Source: Aristolochia californica (Eukaryota; Streptophyta; Magnoliopsida; Piperales; Aristolochiaceae). From it: a stretch of DNA of 64,000 bases. This document shows positions 1-11,600 of the stretch, piece after piece. The notes beneath the pieces were generated by a model. The model was not told the DNA's origin. It worked only from the letters and a program-made list of their open reading frames with translations, and made no database searches. Both the position numbers and the translations under genes were made by a program. Within the stretch, counting starts at the first letter, position 1. Each line of letters begins with the position of its first letter. Location: contig JARWKL010000010.1 of NCBI GenBank assembly GCA_029961685.1, positions 20,758,087 to 20,822,086 of the forward strand. The letters run 5' to 3'.

Positions 1-76
1 AAAGAGACATTGATATATTCATTAAGTTCAAAAGTTATAACAAAAAATGGCAAAAAGAGCACAGAGGTATGAGTAT

Positions 77-945
77 TGTTGACCGAGTGTTGACTCCCTT
101 CTTAATTTTAGTGATAAAAAAACTTCTCAAAGACCTCGAGCTACACAACATGTCAAAATATTCTTGAAGAAGAACCCTCTGAAAGAAGAAGCAGATAATC
201 GAAGACTATATTTTAAGAAGTTTTGAAAAAAAAATCTCAAAACTTAGTCAATGTAAGAGAGTAGTCCCAATCCTTCCAAAAATTGAGGTATAGTAAAAAA
301 TTTGGAGCTTTAGGCCATATTTGCTTCCAAACATGCTTTTACCAAAACATATACACATTTCATACATGTTAGAGTCTCTTAGAATCACTTTCATTCATGC
401 TTTAAAAATCCACATACTGAACTGGCACTAGGTTGATCGATTAATATCTACCAATGATTGATCAACCAAAAGTGCACAAGCCCAAAATATAAAAGCATGA
501 TGGATCAATCAAGGTTGATTGATCCGTCATCAAGAACGTGGTTAATTTGTGCTATAAAGCATGATTGGTCAACCTAAGTGGATTGATTAATCGATATTAT
601 CCAAACAATGAAAAATCATGTTGATTGATCGATCAACCTCTTGTGACTAATCGATCATATTGAACTTTGTCAACCAAGGACATAAAGCATGATCAATCAT
701 ACCAAAGTCATTGATTGATCTTACTTGTTATGAACTGCAAGTAGGAATTCTGATTGATCAATCATATCCTTGATAAATAAGTCATTTTATGACAAAAATG
801 TAGTTGTTATACACGATTGATCAATCAATCACTTTCACTGATACATCAATGTAAAGTAACTTTTTTTTCAAATGGACAAAAAATGACTAATTTGGGTTGG
901 GGCACTTATAAAAACCCCACTAAACATCCATTTTAATGATTTTAT
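77..945 (+). repeat. Truncated LTR of SIRE-like Copia family (same family as element F)
   Basis: The sequence begins TGTTGACC and continues with a gene-free stretch that aligns by eye with the LTRs at 19017-20509 (reverse strand) and 61501-62167. Shared blocks include a 'ggagctttaggcc' segment and a 'gctttaaaaatccacat..ggcac' segment. The U3 part (433-850) is packed with TGATCGATCA-like palindromes, and a TATA box (TATAAAA, 907-913) lies about 60 bp downstream. Homology stops near 945, so the R/U5 half is missing. No primer-binding site or coding region follows. Likely an old solo or truncated LTR. Bases 1-76 hold nothing I recognise. Confidence 0.7.
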
Positions 946-1425
946 TATACGTTAGAATGATGTTGTTCTTATGCTTTTATACATATAGTATATGATTTTT
1001 TAACTCTTATGGATTTTTAAAATTTTAAGCTATTTTTATTTCATTTACTTACCCGCTTACCCATTCTATCATTCGATAAATAGCTACGACAATGATATAT
1101 AAAATAGCTTATTCTATATACTGATAATACCATGTACCAATATGTCAAATATAAATATAAATGATATATTGAATAACTTATTATGTTCCTTATACATACC
1201 ATCTATACTCTTAACCAAATATCCTTCAAAATTACATTATTCAAAAAATACATAATTAATTGACCTTAAAATTTATTTATTTTCCTATGCAACATTTTTG
1301 ATAAATCACTTTTCAAGATCATTAGCAACTTTGTCCAATTGACAAATAGGACCCATTGCACATAACATATTTCTTACATGGATAAAATATGTATGATACA
1401 AATATATATAATTTAGATATATATG
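946..1425. other. Gene-free AT-rich stretch
   Basis: Very AT-rich sequence with no supported ORF, repeat boundary or RNA gene. I see nothing identifiable here. Confidence 0.6.
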
Positions 1426-1960
1426 TTAGGGTCCTACATATAAACCTAAAAAGAGAGTGAATAGGTTTATAGGCTCTAATGTTTAATTTTTTTATGGTCA
1501 TTGGGCCCAACTTGAGTTATTATGCATGGCATGCCCCATGTTCAGCCAACATAGTTTAAGGGCCTAGCTTTCCTCGTTATATAGGTGTTGGAGGTTTTTG
1601 GCATATTGGTTAGGTAATTAATATTGGTATCAGATCAAAGTAGGCAAACATCACGTGTTCGAAACTCAAGAAAGATGATCCACGAAAAGGGTTGTCTGAT
1701 ACTAGAATGACAGCTCTCACAAATATGAAAGGGGGCTACTTAATCTAGAGTTGCAACCATGTAGTGGTAATCATGGATGTTGGCATGAAAGCATAGTGAA
1801 TTATTGGGGTCCTATGGCACCCAACCCAACTTAAGGTATGGGCGCAGGTTGAACCGGCCTAGTATGGGATAGGTTTAAAGACCTAGTTTTCTATGTTCTA
1901 TTAGCTTTAAATATTTTGGTGTTGGCTATGCAATTAACAATTTGATAGAGACTCATTCAT
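1426..1960 (+). mobile_element. Possible degenerate short LTR element (TRIM-like)
   Basis: A TGTTAGGG start at 1426 leads, after about 195 bp, to a primer-binding-site-like string TGGTATCAGATC near 1625. About 1800-1950 then repeats parts of 1510-1620: 'gcctag' plus 'tttcct/tttct', then 'ggtgttgg', then 'gcaatta/gtaatta'. This resembles two short LTRs around a small non-coding core. The repeats are diverged and neither outer boundary nor a TSD is clear. Confidence 0.35.
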
Positions 1961-2094
1961 GTAACAACTTACAAGTCACATGATAGAGAACTTTCAAATT
2001 TTCTCTATAGTATACAAGGTGCACCCAGTATCAATGCTCTCCCATAGTTGGACGTGTAGAGTTCTATGAATGTATCAAATGGTCAAGACACTGT

Positions 2095-2290
2095 TCTTTT
2101 GCCATGGTGTCTAGACTGATGGGAAACACTTTGTTGCTTTGTGCAACAAGTGCCAAAGTGTGAAGTACGAAACTACGATTCCTGCTAGCTTGTTGCAGCC
2201 ATTGCCAATTCCAAATCAAGTTTAGAAGAACATTTCCTTAGACTTTATTGAATTGAAATGCTTCCATCATCTATTGAGAAATTAATAATT
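2095..2290 (+). pseudogene. Orphan Ty3/Gypsy integrase fragment
   Basis: Translated on the plus strand, this stretch gives the Cys pair of the integrase zinc finger (C-N-K-C-Q) followed by a segment like LLQPLPIPNQV. The latter is the conserved junction before the integrase core of plant Gypsy elements. The frame contains stops. No LTR or other pol domain is recognisable nearby, so this is a relic. Confidence 0.65.
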
Positions 2291-2656
2291 TTATTGAAAG
2301 ACTTCTATCTCTTGGTGCATATGTACTCGACTCTTATGATAGGGAGTTTGATAGAATCAACCTATTTTTTATTCATAAATCACTCAAGAATAAAATAATC
2401 AATTTTCTATGTTTATTATCATCAAAATCTAAGTGTTTGGAAGCTTGTTGACCTTCTTCTTCCTCACTATTAACTATTATAAAAATAATGAAGTGCGCGC
2501 ACACACACTCTTTGATTGGGTCAGGTAGTCTCCTTTTTGGCACAGCAAAACCTTTTTCTTCTTAAAGTGCTTAAACAGTTATGAGCTGCAAATCTGTAAA
2601 TTGATGACTATAATCAAATATATACGAAGAAAAGAAGAAGAACAAAAAATCCCATT

Positions 2657-5600
2657 TCAAGAACAAGCAGATTTGAACCCTTCAGTAAGAGCTACCACAT
2701 TTCCTGACAACTTAGTTTGCAGCTTCACTGTGGCTTGCCGAATATCCTGAAGAACATAAGGACAAATTCTTTTACAATTCTTACCAAAAGACAATAAACA
2801 AACGATGATATTCGATTCATTAACTAATTACCTCCTTCTTGTACCGGGATGAGAAATGAGTGAGCACGACGGCTTTATTTCGAAACCACTGAGCATGTTC
2901 CAGGATCTGCATTGTATAACAGTCTAACGTTTCAATAGAAAAGGCAATGCTGCACCAAAATTATCAACAAGATAAATAGTATGGGATGAGACAGGATTCT
3001 CAGTCTCACAGAGGAAGGACTGAGTTCCCCAACATTTGAGAACCTCGCTAACATCAATACAAACAAAAGAGGTGCTAAACAGAGTACAAATGGGATACTT
3101 AGACTTCACCTCAAGCAGATGCATATGGCCATGTTCCCTTGCATGCTCAATGCCCAGATCTTCATGTAGGAAAGTAGCCTGCCAAAAGAAACCTTGAGAG
3201 CTTTTCTTTCCCTTAAAAGTGGATGCTCTACACTTAAGCTATCAGCTAAGTAATACCAACCAAGTAACTACAAGTCTACAATAACTTCAATCAGTTCAGC
3301 ATCTAACGTTGTATATATGTAGTTCTTTTAATCATTAACTTTTTGCACTTCCAACTAATAAGTGATGACGAAAACAGTAACTGTGCACTTTCAGTATTCC
3401 ATGATCTGCAGACAGTTGCAAAGTGGTAGAAATAGAGGTACATCGTGTTCATTACCATCCCAGAAACATTCTGCACAATATTTCCAACTCTAATCGAATT
3501 CCCATCCAGTGTTTAAAAACAAAACAAAATAAAACATATTTGACAGAATTAAAGTTTGGGAGCTAAAAACAAAAGATAAATTCCATTCAGAATATCAAAA
3601 GAGATCGGTAAAGGACGTAGACTTGCTAGGTTTACCTACACATTACAGAAATGTCCAATTAGTTGCCCTTGAATCAGTTAGTTGATGACACAGTAACGGT
3701 GTTATTTTTAGTTATTAATATGTGGCTTATCAATCTGTGATGAGATTAAGGATAATGTTCTTTATTTCAGGATACTTCAGGTTAACTGAAGTTCCTCACA
3801 ACAGATCCAAGAAAGATAAAGATAGCCCGCAGTGCAAGAATGATACATAATTGACCCACGTCAAAAGTCAAAACTACTTCAGTGTTCTTTTCTTAGGCTG
3901 AATGAAATGGTTGCTCCTACATTTGCATGTTTTACTAATAATAAAATTCATCAATCACAAAAACCAAGCATCAACACACCACAAAATAACATGGCACAAT
4001 TCACTCGACAGATGACCACGTGGAGATGCCACAGAGATCATTTAAACTAGATACGCTCCAGTGGCAACTGAAATGTTATGTTGTTTTAACTATTAAGTGT
4101 TAAAACATACTAAAAAGAAACAGAAGTTCATGCTCTACATTGTTTTTGAACTTTATAGAGAAGAACAGGACACTCCTGATGACTTTCCTTCAGGAAAAGC
4201 AGTGTCCTTTTCTTAGGCTGAATGAAATGGTTGCTCCTACATTTGCATGTTTTACTAATTATAGAATTCATCAATTACAAAAACCAAGCATCAACACGTC
4301 ACAAAATAACATGGCACAATTCACTCGACAAATGACCACATGGAGATGCCACAGAGATCATTTAAACTAGATACAATCCAGTGGCAACTGAAATGTTATG
4401 TTGTTTTAACTATCAAGTGTTAAAATATACTAAAAAGAAACAGAAGTTCATGCTCTACATTGTTTTTGAACTCTATAGAGACAGGACACTCCTGATGACT
4501 TTTCTTCAGGAAAAGATCAAACAAAAACGCCAAACTTTCTCCCTATCCTCCTGAAGCATAAAAAGAGAAGCATTTCCATTCTTCTAGAAGTCCTTTTTAT
4601 CATTTAGTACTAGAGCTCCCCATTATCTTCCTGCCCATGTTGTCATCACATTATCATCATGACCATCTAAGCGTGTCCCAACTGTGAGCCATGAGCTACA
4701 TGAATCCTTCTTGATCATTATTCTGCTTTATCATCTACTAGGTCTGCTGCTAGGATGCCCTTTGTGAATCTTTCTAAACAATTTAAATCCATGATATTTT
4801 TCGATCTTCATTTTATTTACTGCTGGTTCCTCAACTGGCATTGCCAGAACCTTCCAATCCGTTTGCTAGGGTTTCCCTGGAATTTGCCCAAACCTTCTCA
4901 AATTACTCTTGCTTATTTTCCAATTTGCAGGTGATTTTAACTGTTATTAATGGGGTATATTGTCACAACTCCAACAACATTTATCTTTCTTACCTTCATA
5001 TTCTATAAGCAGTAATTCATCATTGACCAAGACTCTTATACATAACCCATGGTTGGTCTAGTAACTGTCATACAAAATTTTGGCTTCAATCTTGTTGGTA
5101 TGTGCTACTCTGTACCCAGTACCAATTTCCACTTAGATTAGCTAATATTTGTTTAGTGTTTTAAAATCCTTCTTGATCTCTCACGTTGCACTTCTGTAAT
5201 AGAATGAGTCTCATTGAGGTATATGTTAGCTCTCATTTCAACAAGAAACACAAATTCATTTGTGAATTCTGTCTGACAAAATTGCAGCTCATATTTGCCA
5301 GTTCAGATAGGCTAGCTTTAAACCTTGTATAATAAGGTTTGAGTGCATCTTCATCTTTCCTACATCCAAATTTCTTGATTTGTCAATTGGTCAGCAAATA
5401 ACATATACCAAAGGTAGTCCACTGAGCATGGGTCATTAGTTTATCCATAACAAGTGGAAAATTACATAGGATTAAAGTTCAAACTTAGTACAGGAGACAA
5501 CAACAATAAGCACATTAATGACCCTTCACAATGTCCTAGCATCAGTTATTGCACACACATACATGTCCTTGATACAACAACATATCCTCAATCATTCTTC

Positions 5601-8600
5601 TTCTTCAGTACGCACCAAATCAAAATCTCTAGATACTCCATCTAGCAATATCGCCAAATTAACAAATAAGTATATTTATGCATTCTATGTTTCTTACACT
5701 AGTTGTTTAAGAGACCGAATTACATTATTGATCAAACTTATTTTCACATATCATACTGATCCAACTAGACTAATTAATCTCTGCCATAATTTCATATGCA
5801 GTTCTCAGCTTAAGATGAGGGTAACTGATGCAATTAAACAAATTCTTCAGTTCTCGAATATGGATTTACCAATTCATCATCAGCATCCTGTCAAAGAGTG
5901 TAGTTAATGATCCTAAACCAGCTTCAGCGTTTCCATACCTCAGCTCTGATGCCAATTTGCTCAGTAGCCATTCACTTTCATCTTCACTAATGCTTCCTTC
6001 CCTCCAGTTACACTAATTCTGCATGCAAAGGTGTAAACCCCATGCCATTAAGGGACAATATCTAATTTGCTTCCTAACTTCTTTGAATTATCTTTAGTGA
6101 TTAAAAGTGCTGCTGCAATGTTTGTCTCAGCGTAGAAGATGATGACAGTTTCTGAAAAGCTTCAGAGCATCTGGTGACATTTAGTGAAAGATACAAATCA
6201 CAGACTAACAACAAGATCTACCTATAATGACATCAACTTCGGCTAATAAATTTCCTGAAACCTCTCACCTACCTAGTTCTCTCATTAGAAATAACTAGAA
6301 AACAGTAATAATCTCTTAATTGTTGCAGCCAATTCCTGCGCTTGTATCACGGGTTTCCTTCCACAAGGCTCACTTATATTAAATTTTATGGTGGTTCTTA
6401 TGGAAACCAGAGGTTCACTCGTGAAGGTGGTGCTATTGGGGACTAGACGTAAGATACTTCTCAATTATTCTGCTCATTTTGGCCTGTGATAGCTTATAGT
6501 TGAAGAATTAAGGCCTTCTCAGGTTTTGAGGCCCTATTGAGCACATTTTTCCCATCCTTTAATTGTTGAAAGAGATTATTTGGTTGTTATAAGCTAGGGT
6601 TTTGGGGTAGAATAAACTGGACAGATTTCTTTTCTAATTTGATGAGATAAAGGATATCTCTAGTAGCTTAAAAGTTTCTTGGGGGTTGGCAGATTCTCTA
6701 GCAAAGGTGTTAATAGGCAACTTTTGTTGTAGACAGTTCTTTTCTTATTTGATTTTTCATCTTTCGATATGAATATTCCTTTCGATGATCTTCCTCTTCG
6801 AGGAGTTTCCTTTATTGATATCTCACGTCTCACAATTTCCCAAAAAAAAAGAAGATGAAGAAGAAAAAGAAAAAAGAAAAGAGATCTACTTATACTTATG
6901 AAGATGAAAGAGATAAAAGTTTTTGGACTCAAGGATCCAAACCAGATGCAAAATTGAGGAGATTCACCCAGAGTTTTCATGGTTCCATATTGAGCAGAAG
7001 CCAAGCATTTCAAATTCACAAGTGATCAAATTCCAATGGTTAAAGCATCTGATCAGAGCCTCCATAGAAAATAGAAGTTGCAATAGTTTTCATTGCTAAA
7101 AGATCTCTAAATCATTAATTGGATTATGACAAATTTACTTTTCTCAATTTTGGGTGGGTCATCAATCTCATTGCATTTTTTAAGATCTTCAGTTCCCTAT
7201 ACATAATTTCAACAAAAAACTTGATGAGTTTGCAATCCTCTAATCACACATTCCAACTATTATAATTTTTTTGAGAGCTCATTTGACTTGACGTACATAG
7301 CTGACTTTGGAGATCAAGATGCACAGAAATTAAACTAAGTTTCCAACTTGAGCATTCCAAGTATGAGAACTTGCCAGTATTCCATAAAAAGATCCTAACA
7401 GTGAATCTCCGAGCATTTTTCTTTTATTTGTTTGCATGTTTTTTTGTAGAATGATAGATAATGTACATAAATTTCACCAACAGCAGTGATACCTCAGTTA
7501 TAAGTATCTTTGCTCTCAATGCGTCTGCATTGCGTGGATCCAGTATAAAATCAGAAGTCGTATCTCCTGTAAAAGCCACTTCTGGTGACAATATAGTGTC
7601 TGTGATCTAGAAGGCCAATTTTCAAGTCAAATAAACCCAAAAGCTGTGAAAGAAGCACATTTAGCCATAAATAAATTTCTATGCATGCACATGTGTTGAA
7701 TTTTATAGGAAAAAGATGGGAGAGGTTAGGGTTAACAGACCCCTCTCCCCAGTTTATACCTTAATCAATATAACAAATTAATTCATGTCCCTGCAGCCTA
7801 TAAATGTTAGGAATCCAACTTCTAAATAGAAAACACTTGCTTGGAAAATAAGTAAAAGCAAATTGGGACTGTTACCAAAATACCAGATTTCAAAATCCTA
7901 TTTACCAAAATATCAAAGTCCAAAATCCTCCTCTTTGCCCTCTTTAATAAAATCACATTTCATCAAAAAAATATCAAAGTCCAAAATTTATTTCCCAAAG
8001 TACCGGATTTCAACTATGACCGTCCACTCTGGAGTGGTCAACTCTCCCCGTCAGCACACTTATCCTACATATCGCCACGTCATCATACACATCAACAAAC
8101 CCTAATAGCTCCCTCTTTCCTCTTTATCTCTTCGTCTCCATTCGGAACCAGAGAAGGAGATGCAATGCCTGAGGAGACCCCCAGTACTGCTCGTTCATAA
8201 TTGGTGTAGGGTTCACTACAATCCTAAGGGATACAAACAGGTTTAAAACGAGTCGTCTCTAATCTTTCCACGCTTGGGGACCTGTGAAATTTGCTCGTCT
8301 TTCTTTCACTCTGTTTCGCACCATTATCAGATTCTTCTGCTAGTTTTTTGCCTTGGCATCCAGGCTGTTTTTCACAGTGATGACAAAGTGCAGAGGGATG
8401 ATCTTTATCATGCTCTCTGGTTCTTAGTCTTCCTGTTCACTCACCAGGAGATCTCATACTCAACTTCAAGTGGCATCTGCAGCTGCAATTTGAAAACACT
8501 GCAGGCTCCTGCTTCGATTCAGACCAAGCAGTTTTCATTTTCCTCTGCTGGAGCCCCAGACTTCTTTCTCCTTTATTTGTTTTCTTTATGTCGAATGAGA

Positions 8601-11600
8601 AGAAAGGATCAGTAATCAGGTTTTCCGTTTCCTCCCCTCTGAAATCAGACAAGAATCTCTCTCTTCTCGGCTGCAGAATCGTGGTTTCAAATTTCATCTC
8701 CACTTGAGATTTTTCACAGGGAGAATCGATCGAAGAGAAGGTAGAATTCCACTGCATGGATGTCTGCATCGAGATGGATTGCTATCAGTATCGTCTACTT
8801 GTATTTAACTGAAAAAGAGTTTCATCACTGACCCTCGACTAACCTTTCCATCGAGAGCCTTCTCTGCAGCACAATCCAGTAACTTCTTCAACAGGATTCT
8901 TGATTTCTCAACCAAGTGATCACGAAAAACCAGGAAGAGAAAACAATAACATTGATTACACAAAGAATGAAAAAACAAAAAAAATCTTTTAAAATGCAGA
9001 AGTGAGGAAAATACGTTTTCGAAGCTTGCTCTCCCTTGAATGCTGCCTTGATTCAGGAGTAAACCGTATAGTTTCTTCAGAGCCTGAAGATCTGACAGGG
9101 ATAGTGAAGGGCTAGAGAAGATCAAGATCCTGACTTCAGGGACGAAATCGGAGACGAAGAAAAGAGACGATGACGTGGCAGTATGTAGGATAAGTGTGCT
9201 GACAGGGAGAGTTGACCACTCCAGCATGGATGGTCATAGTTGAAATCCGGTAGTTTGGGAAATAAAGTTTGGACATCGATATTTTGGTAAATAGGATTTT
9301 GAAATCCGGTATTTTGGTAAATGTCCCAATCTAATTCTTCTAACACTTCCCCTTAAACTGGAGCATATAGCTTCAGCTTGTTACAGAATTTGTCTCACAG
9401 TCCTATAAGCATAAAAAGAAAATATAAAAGTTATTCTTCGACAAAAAAATTGGTTTTCAAGAAACTCAGGTCTATGTGGCTTTTATGGTCTGCAGCCTTC
9501 AATATATTTGCTGCAAATTTTTTATCTTCCATTCTCCTCCTTGGATTTTTTTTTTTTTTTTGAAAAGATGTATTTGTATTAACAAGAGAAATTACAGAAA
9601 ATGGAGCATATCGCTGACAACCAGCGATTGTAGGGTAGCTTCTTGCTTAGCAAGCATATCGGCTGCCGAATCCTCCTTAATTGGATATTCTTAACCAAAA
9701 CTTGTAGAATTTTTTATTGCTAGTCATCTAAAAAGTTTTTTCGTGATAGGTTTCTATAAAATATCTCATTATTTCTATTTCTTTCTTCTACTTCTCCCCC
9801 TCAAGCTGCGGATCAAAAGGACACAAAGACCCAACTTGGATAAAACAACTTGGATAAAACAAATATGAAAAAAAAAAATGTTAAAGTCTAAAACAAACCC
9901 CGCTCAATTTCAAAAGAGGAAAAGAAGCCCAATTTTAGGGGATGGAAAAAAAAAAACTACTCACTTTTTAAGCATAGCTCAGAAAAAAAAACCACTTGGG
10001 CGAAAAGAAAAAGATTTGACTCAAGTTGGATATTGGCACACTCCTAATCTTTGCCGGTAGTGGGTCTAAAAGTATTGATCCAAAAATGATAAAAATAATG
10101 ATAAACTGAAGAAATACAAACAGAGCTCAAAGATGTAAGTAAAAGTAGCAGCACTCATACTTTAGACGGATGGAGGTGCATAATGCAACACTCATACTTC
10201 CAAAATAGAGTCTTTAAATTTAGAAACTTCAAATACAAGGAAGCACACAATGCAGGACTCATAGTTCCAAACCAAGTTTTCAAATGAAAAGAAAATAAGG
10301 AGATGTTCATCAAATCAATAGATTAAAGAGAATAACCAGTTTTGACACAAGAAAAGGGGAAAACTATTTGAAACTTACAAGATCATAAATAAATTAAAGT
10401 CACTCATGGGCTGAAACATTTTACTGGATTTCATGAAGCACAGACTTTGTTAAAGAGGAATGCAAAAGCAAATAAAACAAGGACAAATGGCAATTTGCTC
10501 GGATTAGAGAAGGAAACTTGAAGAGTTTCCAAAAAATAGGCTACCATGCTTAGATTGCATAAGTATCCAAACAAGAAACTTCCGTAAAACAGAAAACAAC
10601 ATAAAATCCAACTTCAATTAGGAAATTTTGAAAAATAGGAACTCTTCAAAAAAGGACTCATGTTGGTAGAGACTTGCATTGGAGTTTGAAAAAAAAATAG
10701 GAGATCTGGGCTAAACAAAAATACCAACTCAAAAAGAGAAAAAATCAGGCTTAAAATTTGAATTTTCACATGTAACAGGCTTCTAAAATGTCCTTTAATT
10801 CTTCCAATATCGATATCTCTCTAGAAAAACCGGCTTGAGAAAAGCTTTGTTGGGTTAGAAAATAGACTGACATATAATTCTCTATATGAAGTCTTGTTCT
10901 TGATAGCATAAATCATCCCATGCTTTCTGCTACCATTCAAAACCTTCTTGTTGCCTACTTCAAATGTCAATATCACTTTGTAGAAACTATGATTGCTAAA
11001 ATTCTTTTCGAGTTCGAAATTATGGTATGAAAGCACAAACTCTAAAGGAAAATGGGTGCAGGAATAGGAACACAAGGGAAAGAACTTTGCTTCAAATCTT
11101 CTTCCCCTTCTTCTCCATCTTCTTCGCCTTCTCCTCTCCATGTCAGGACCATTACTCTCATAACATGTTAGAAGTTGTGTCCAAGGTCCGTCCCAATAGG
11201 ACTAGCCAAGTTAGGAACCTTCTTTGCCAACTAATAAACCCAAGATCTTTTTATATATTTTCCCATGTTGGATAATTCTTATCTTTTTATAAATTTTCCC
11301 TTCACATGTGAGCCTTTTTTTTGCTCCAATTACACATGGACAATCTAGGGTGGAACTCCAAGCCCAAGCACTTGCTCTAATGCCATGTTAAATTTTATAG
11401 GAAGAAAAAAATGGAAGAGATTAGAAATTACAAAACCCTCTCACAAATTTATAATATAAATAATATAAAAAAAGTGCATCCATATCCCTATGGCTCATAA
11501 ACCCTAGGAATTCAATTTTCAAGTAGAGAGCACTTTCCTAGAAAATAAGTAAAATCTAACTATACCATCTAACAACATGCAAGCATGGAAATGCATGCAA

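Larger units (their letters stand above)
3179..7492 (-). other. Intron 5 of the tRNase Z gene (4.3 kb)
   Basis: Bounded by exon 5 (ends 7493) and exon 6 (starts 3178), with GT and AG at the ends on the minus strand. It holds a 320-bp tandem duplication and a LINE remnant, annotated separately. The remainder is AT-rich and has no coding exon I can support; short ORFs around 5454-6016 show no recognisable domain. Confidence 0.85.
7694..11574 (-). mobile_element. Non-autonomous LTR retrotransposon E inside intron 4
   Basis: The left LTR starts TGTTGAATTT at 7694 and ends ..TCTAACA at 9345; it is split by a Mutator-like element. The right LTR is 11386-11574 (189 bp). The 5-bp TSD ACATG is perfect (7689-7693 and 11575-11579). 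On the minus strand the primer-binding site TGGCATTAGAGC abuts the right LTR (11374-11385) and a polypurine tract (RC of 9346-9360, AAGGGGAAG) abuts the left LTR. The internal region (9346-11385) has no recognisable gag or pol, only a LINE tail. It must have moved using proteins from another element. It inserted in the same orientation as the host gene. Confidence 0.88.

Noticed and set aside
433..850. Possible CRISPR-like or satellite array of GATC palindromes
   Set aside because: Spacing and sequence between motifs are irregular, there are no constant repeats with unique spacers, and the cluster is part of an LTR.
6660..7019. 119-codon minus-strand ORF
   Set aside because: It is opposite to the LINE RNase H remnant and its A-rich tail; the Phe-rich part is a translation of the A-run.
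8274..8769. Opposing 110-codon ORFs in the MULE core
   Set aside because: No domain, no splice logic in the plus-strand frame, and they overlap each other.
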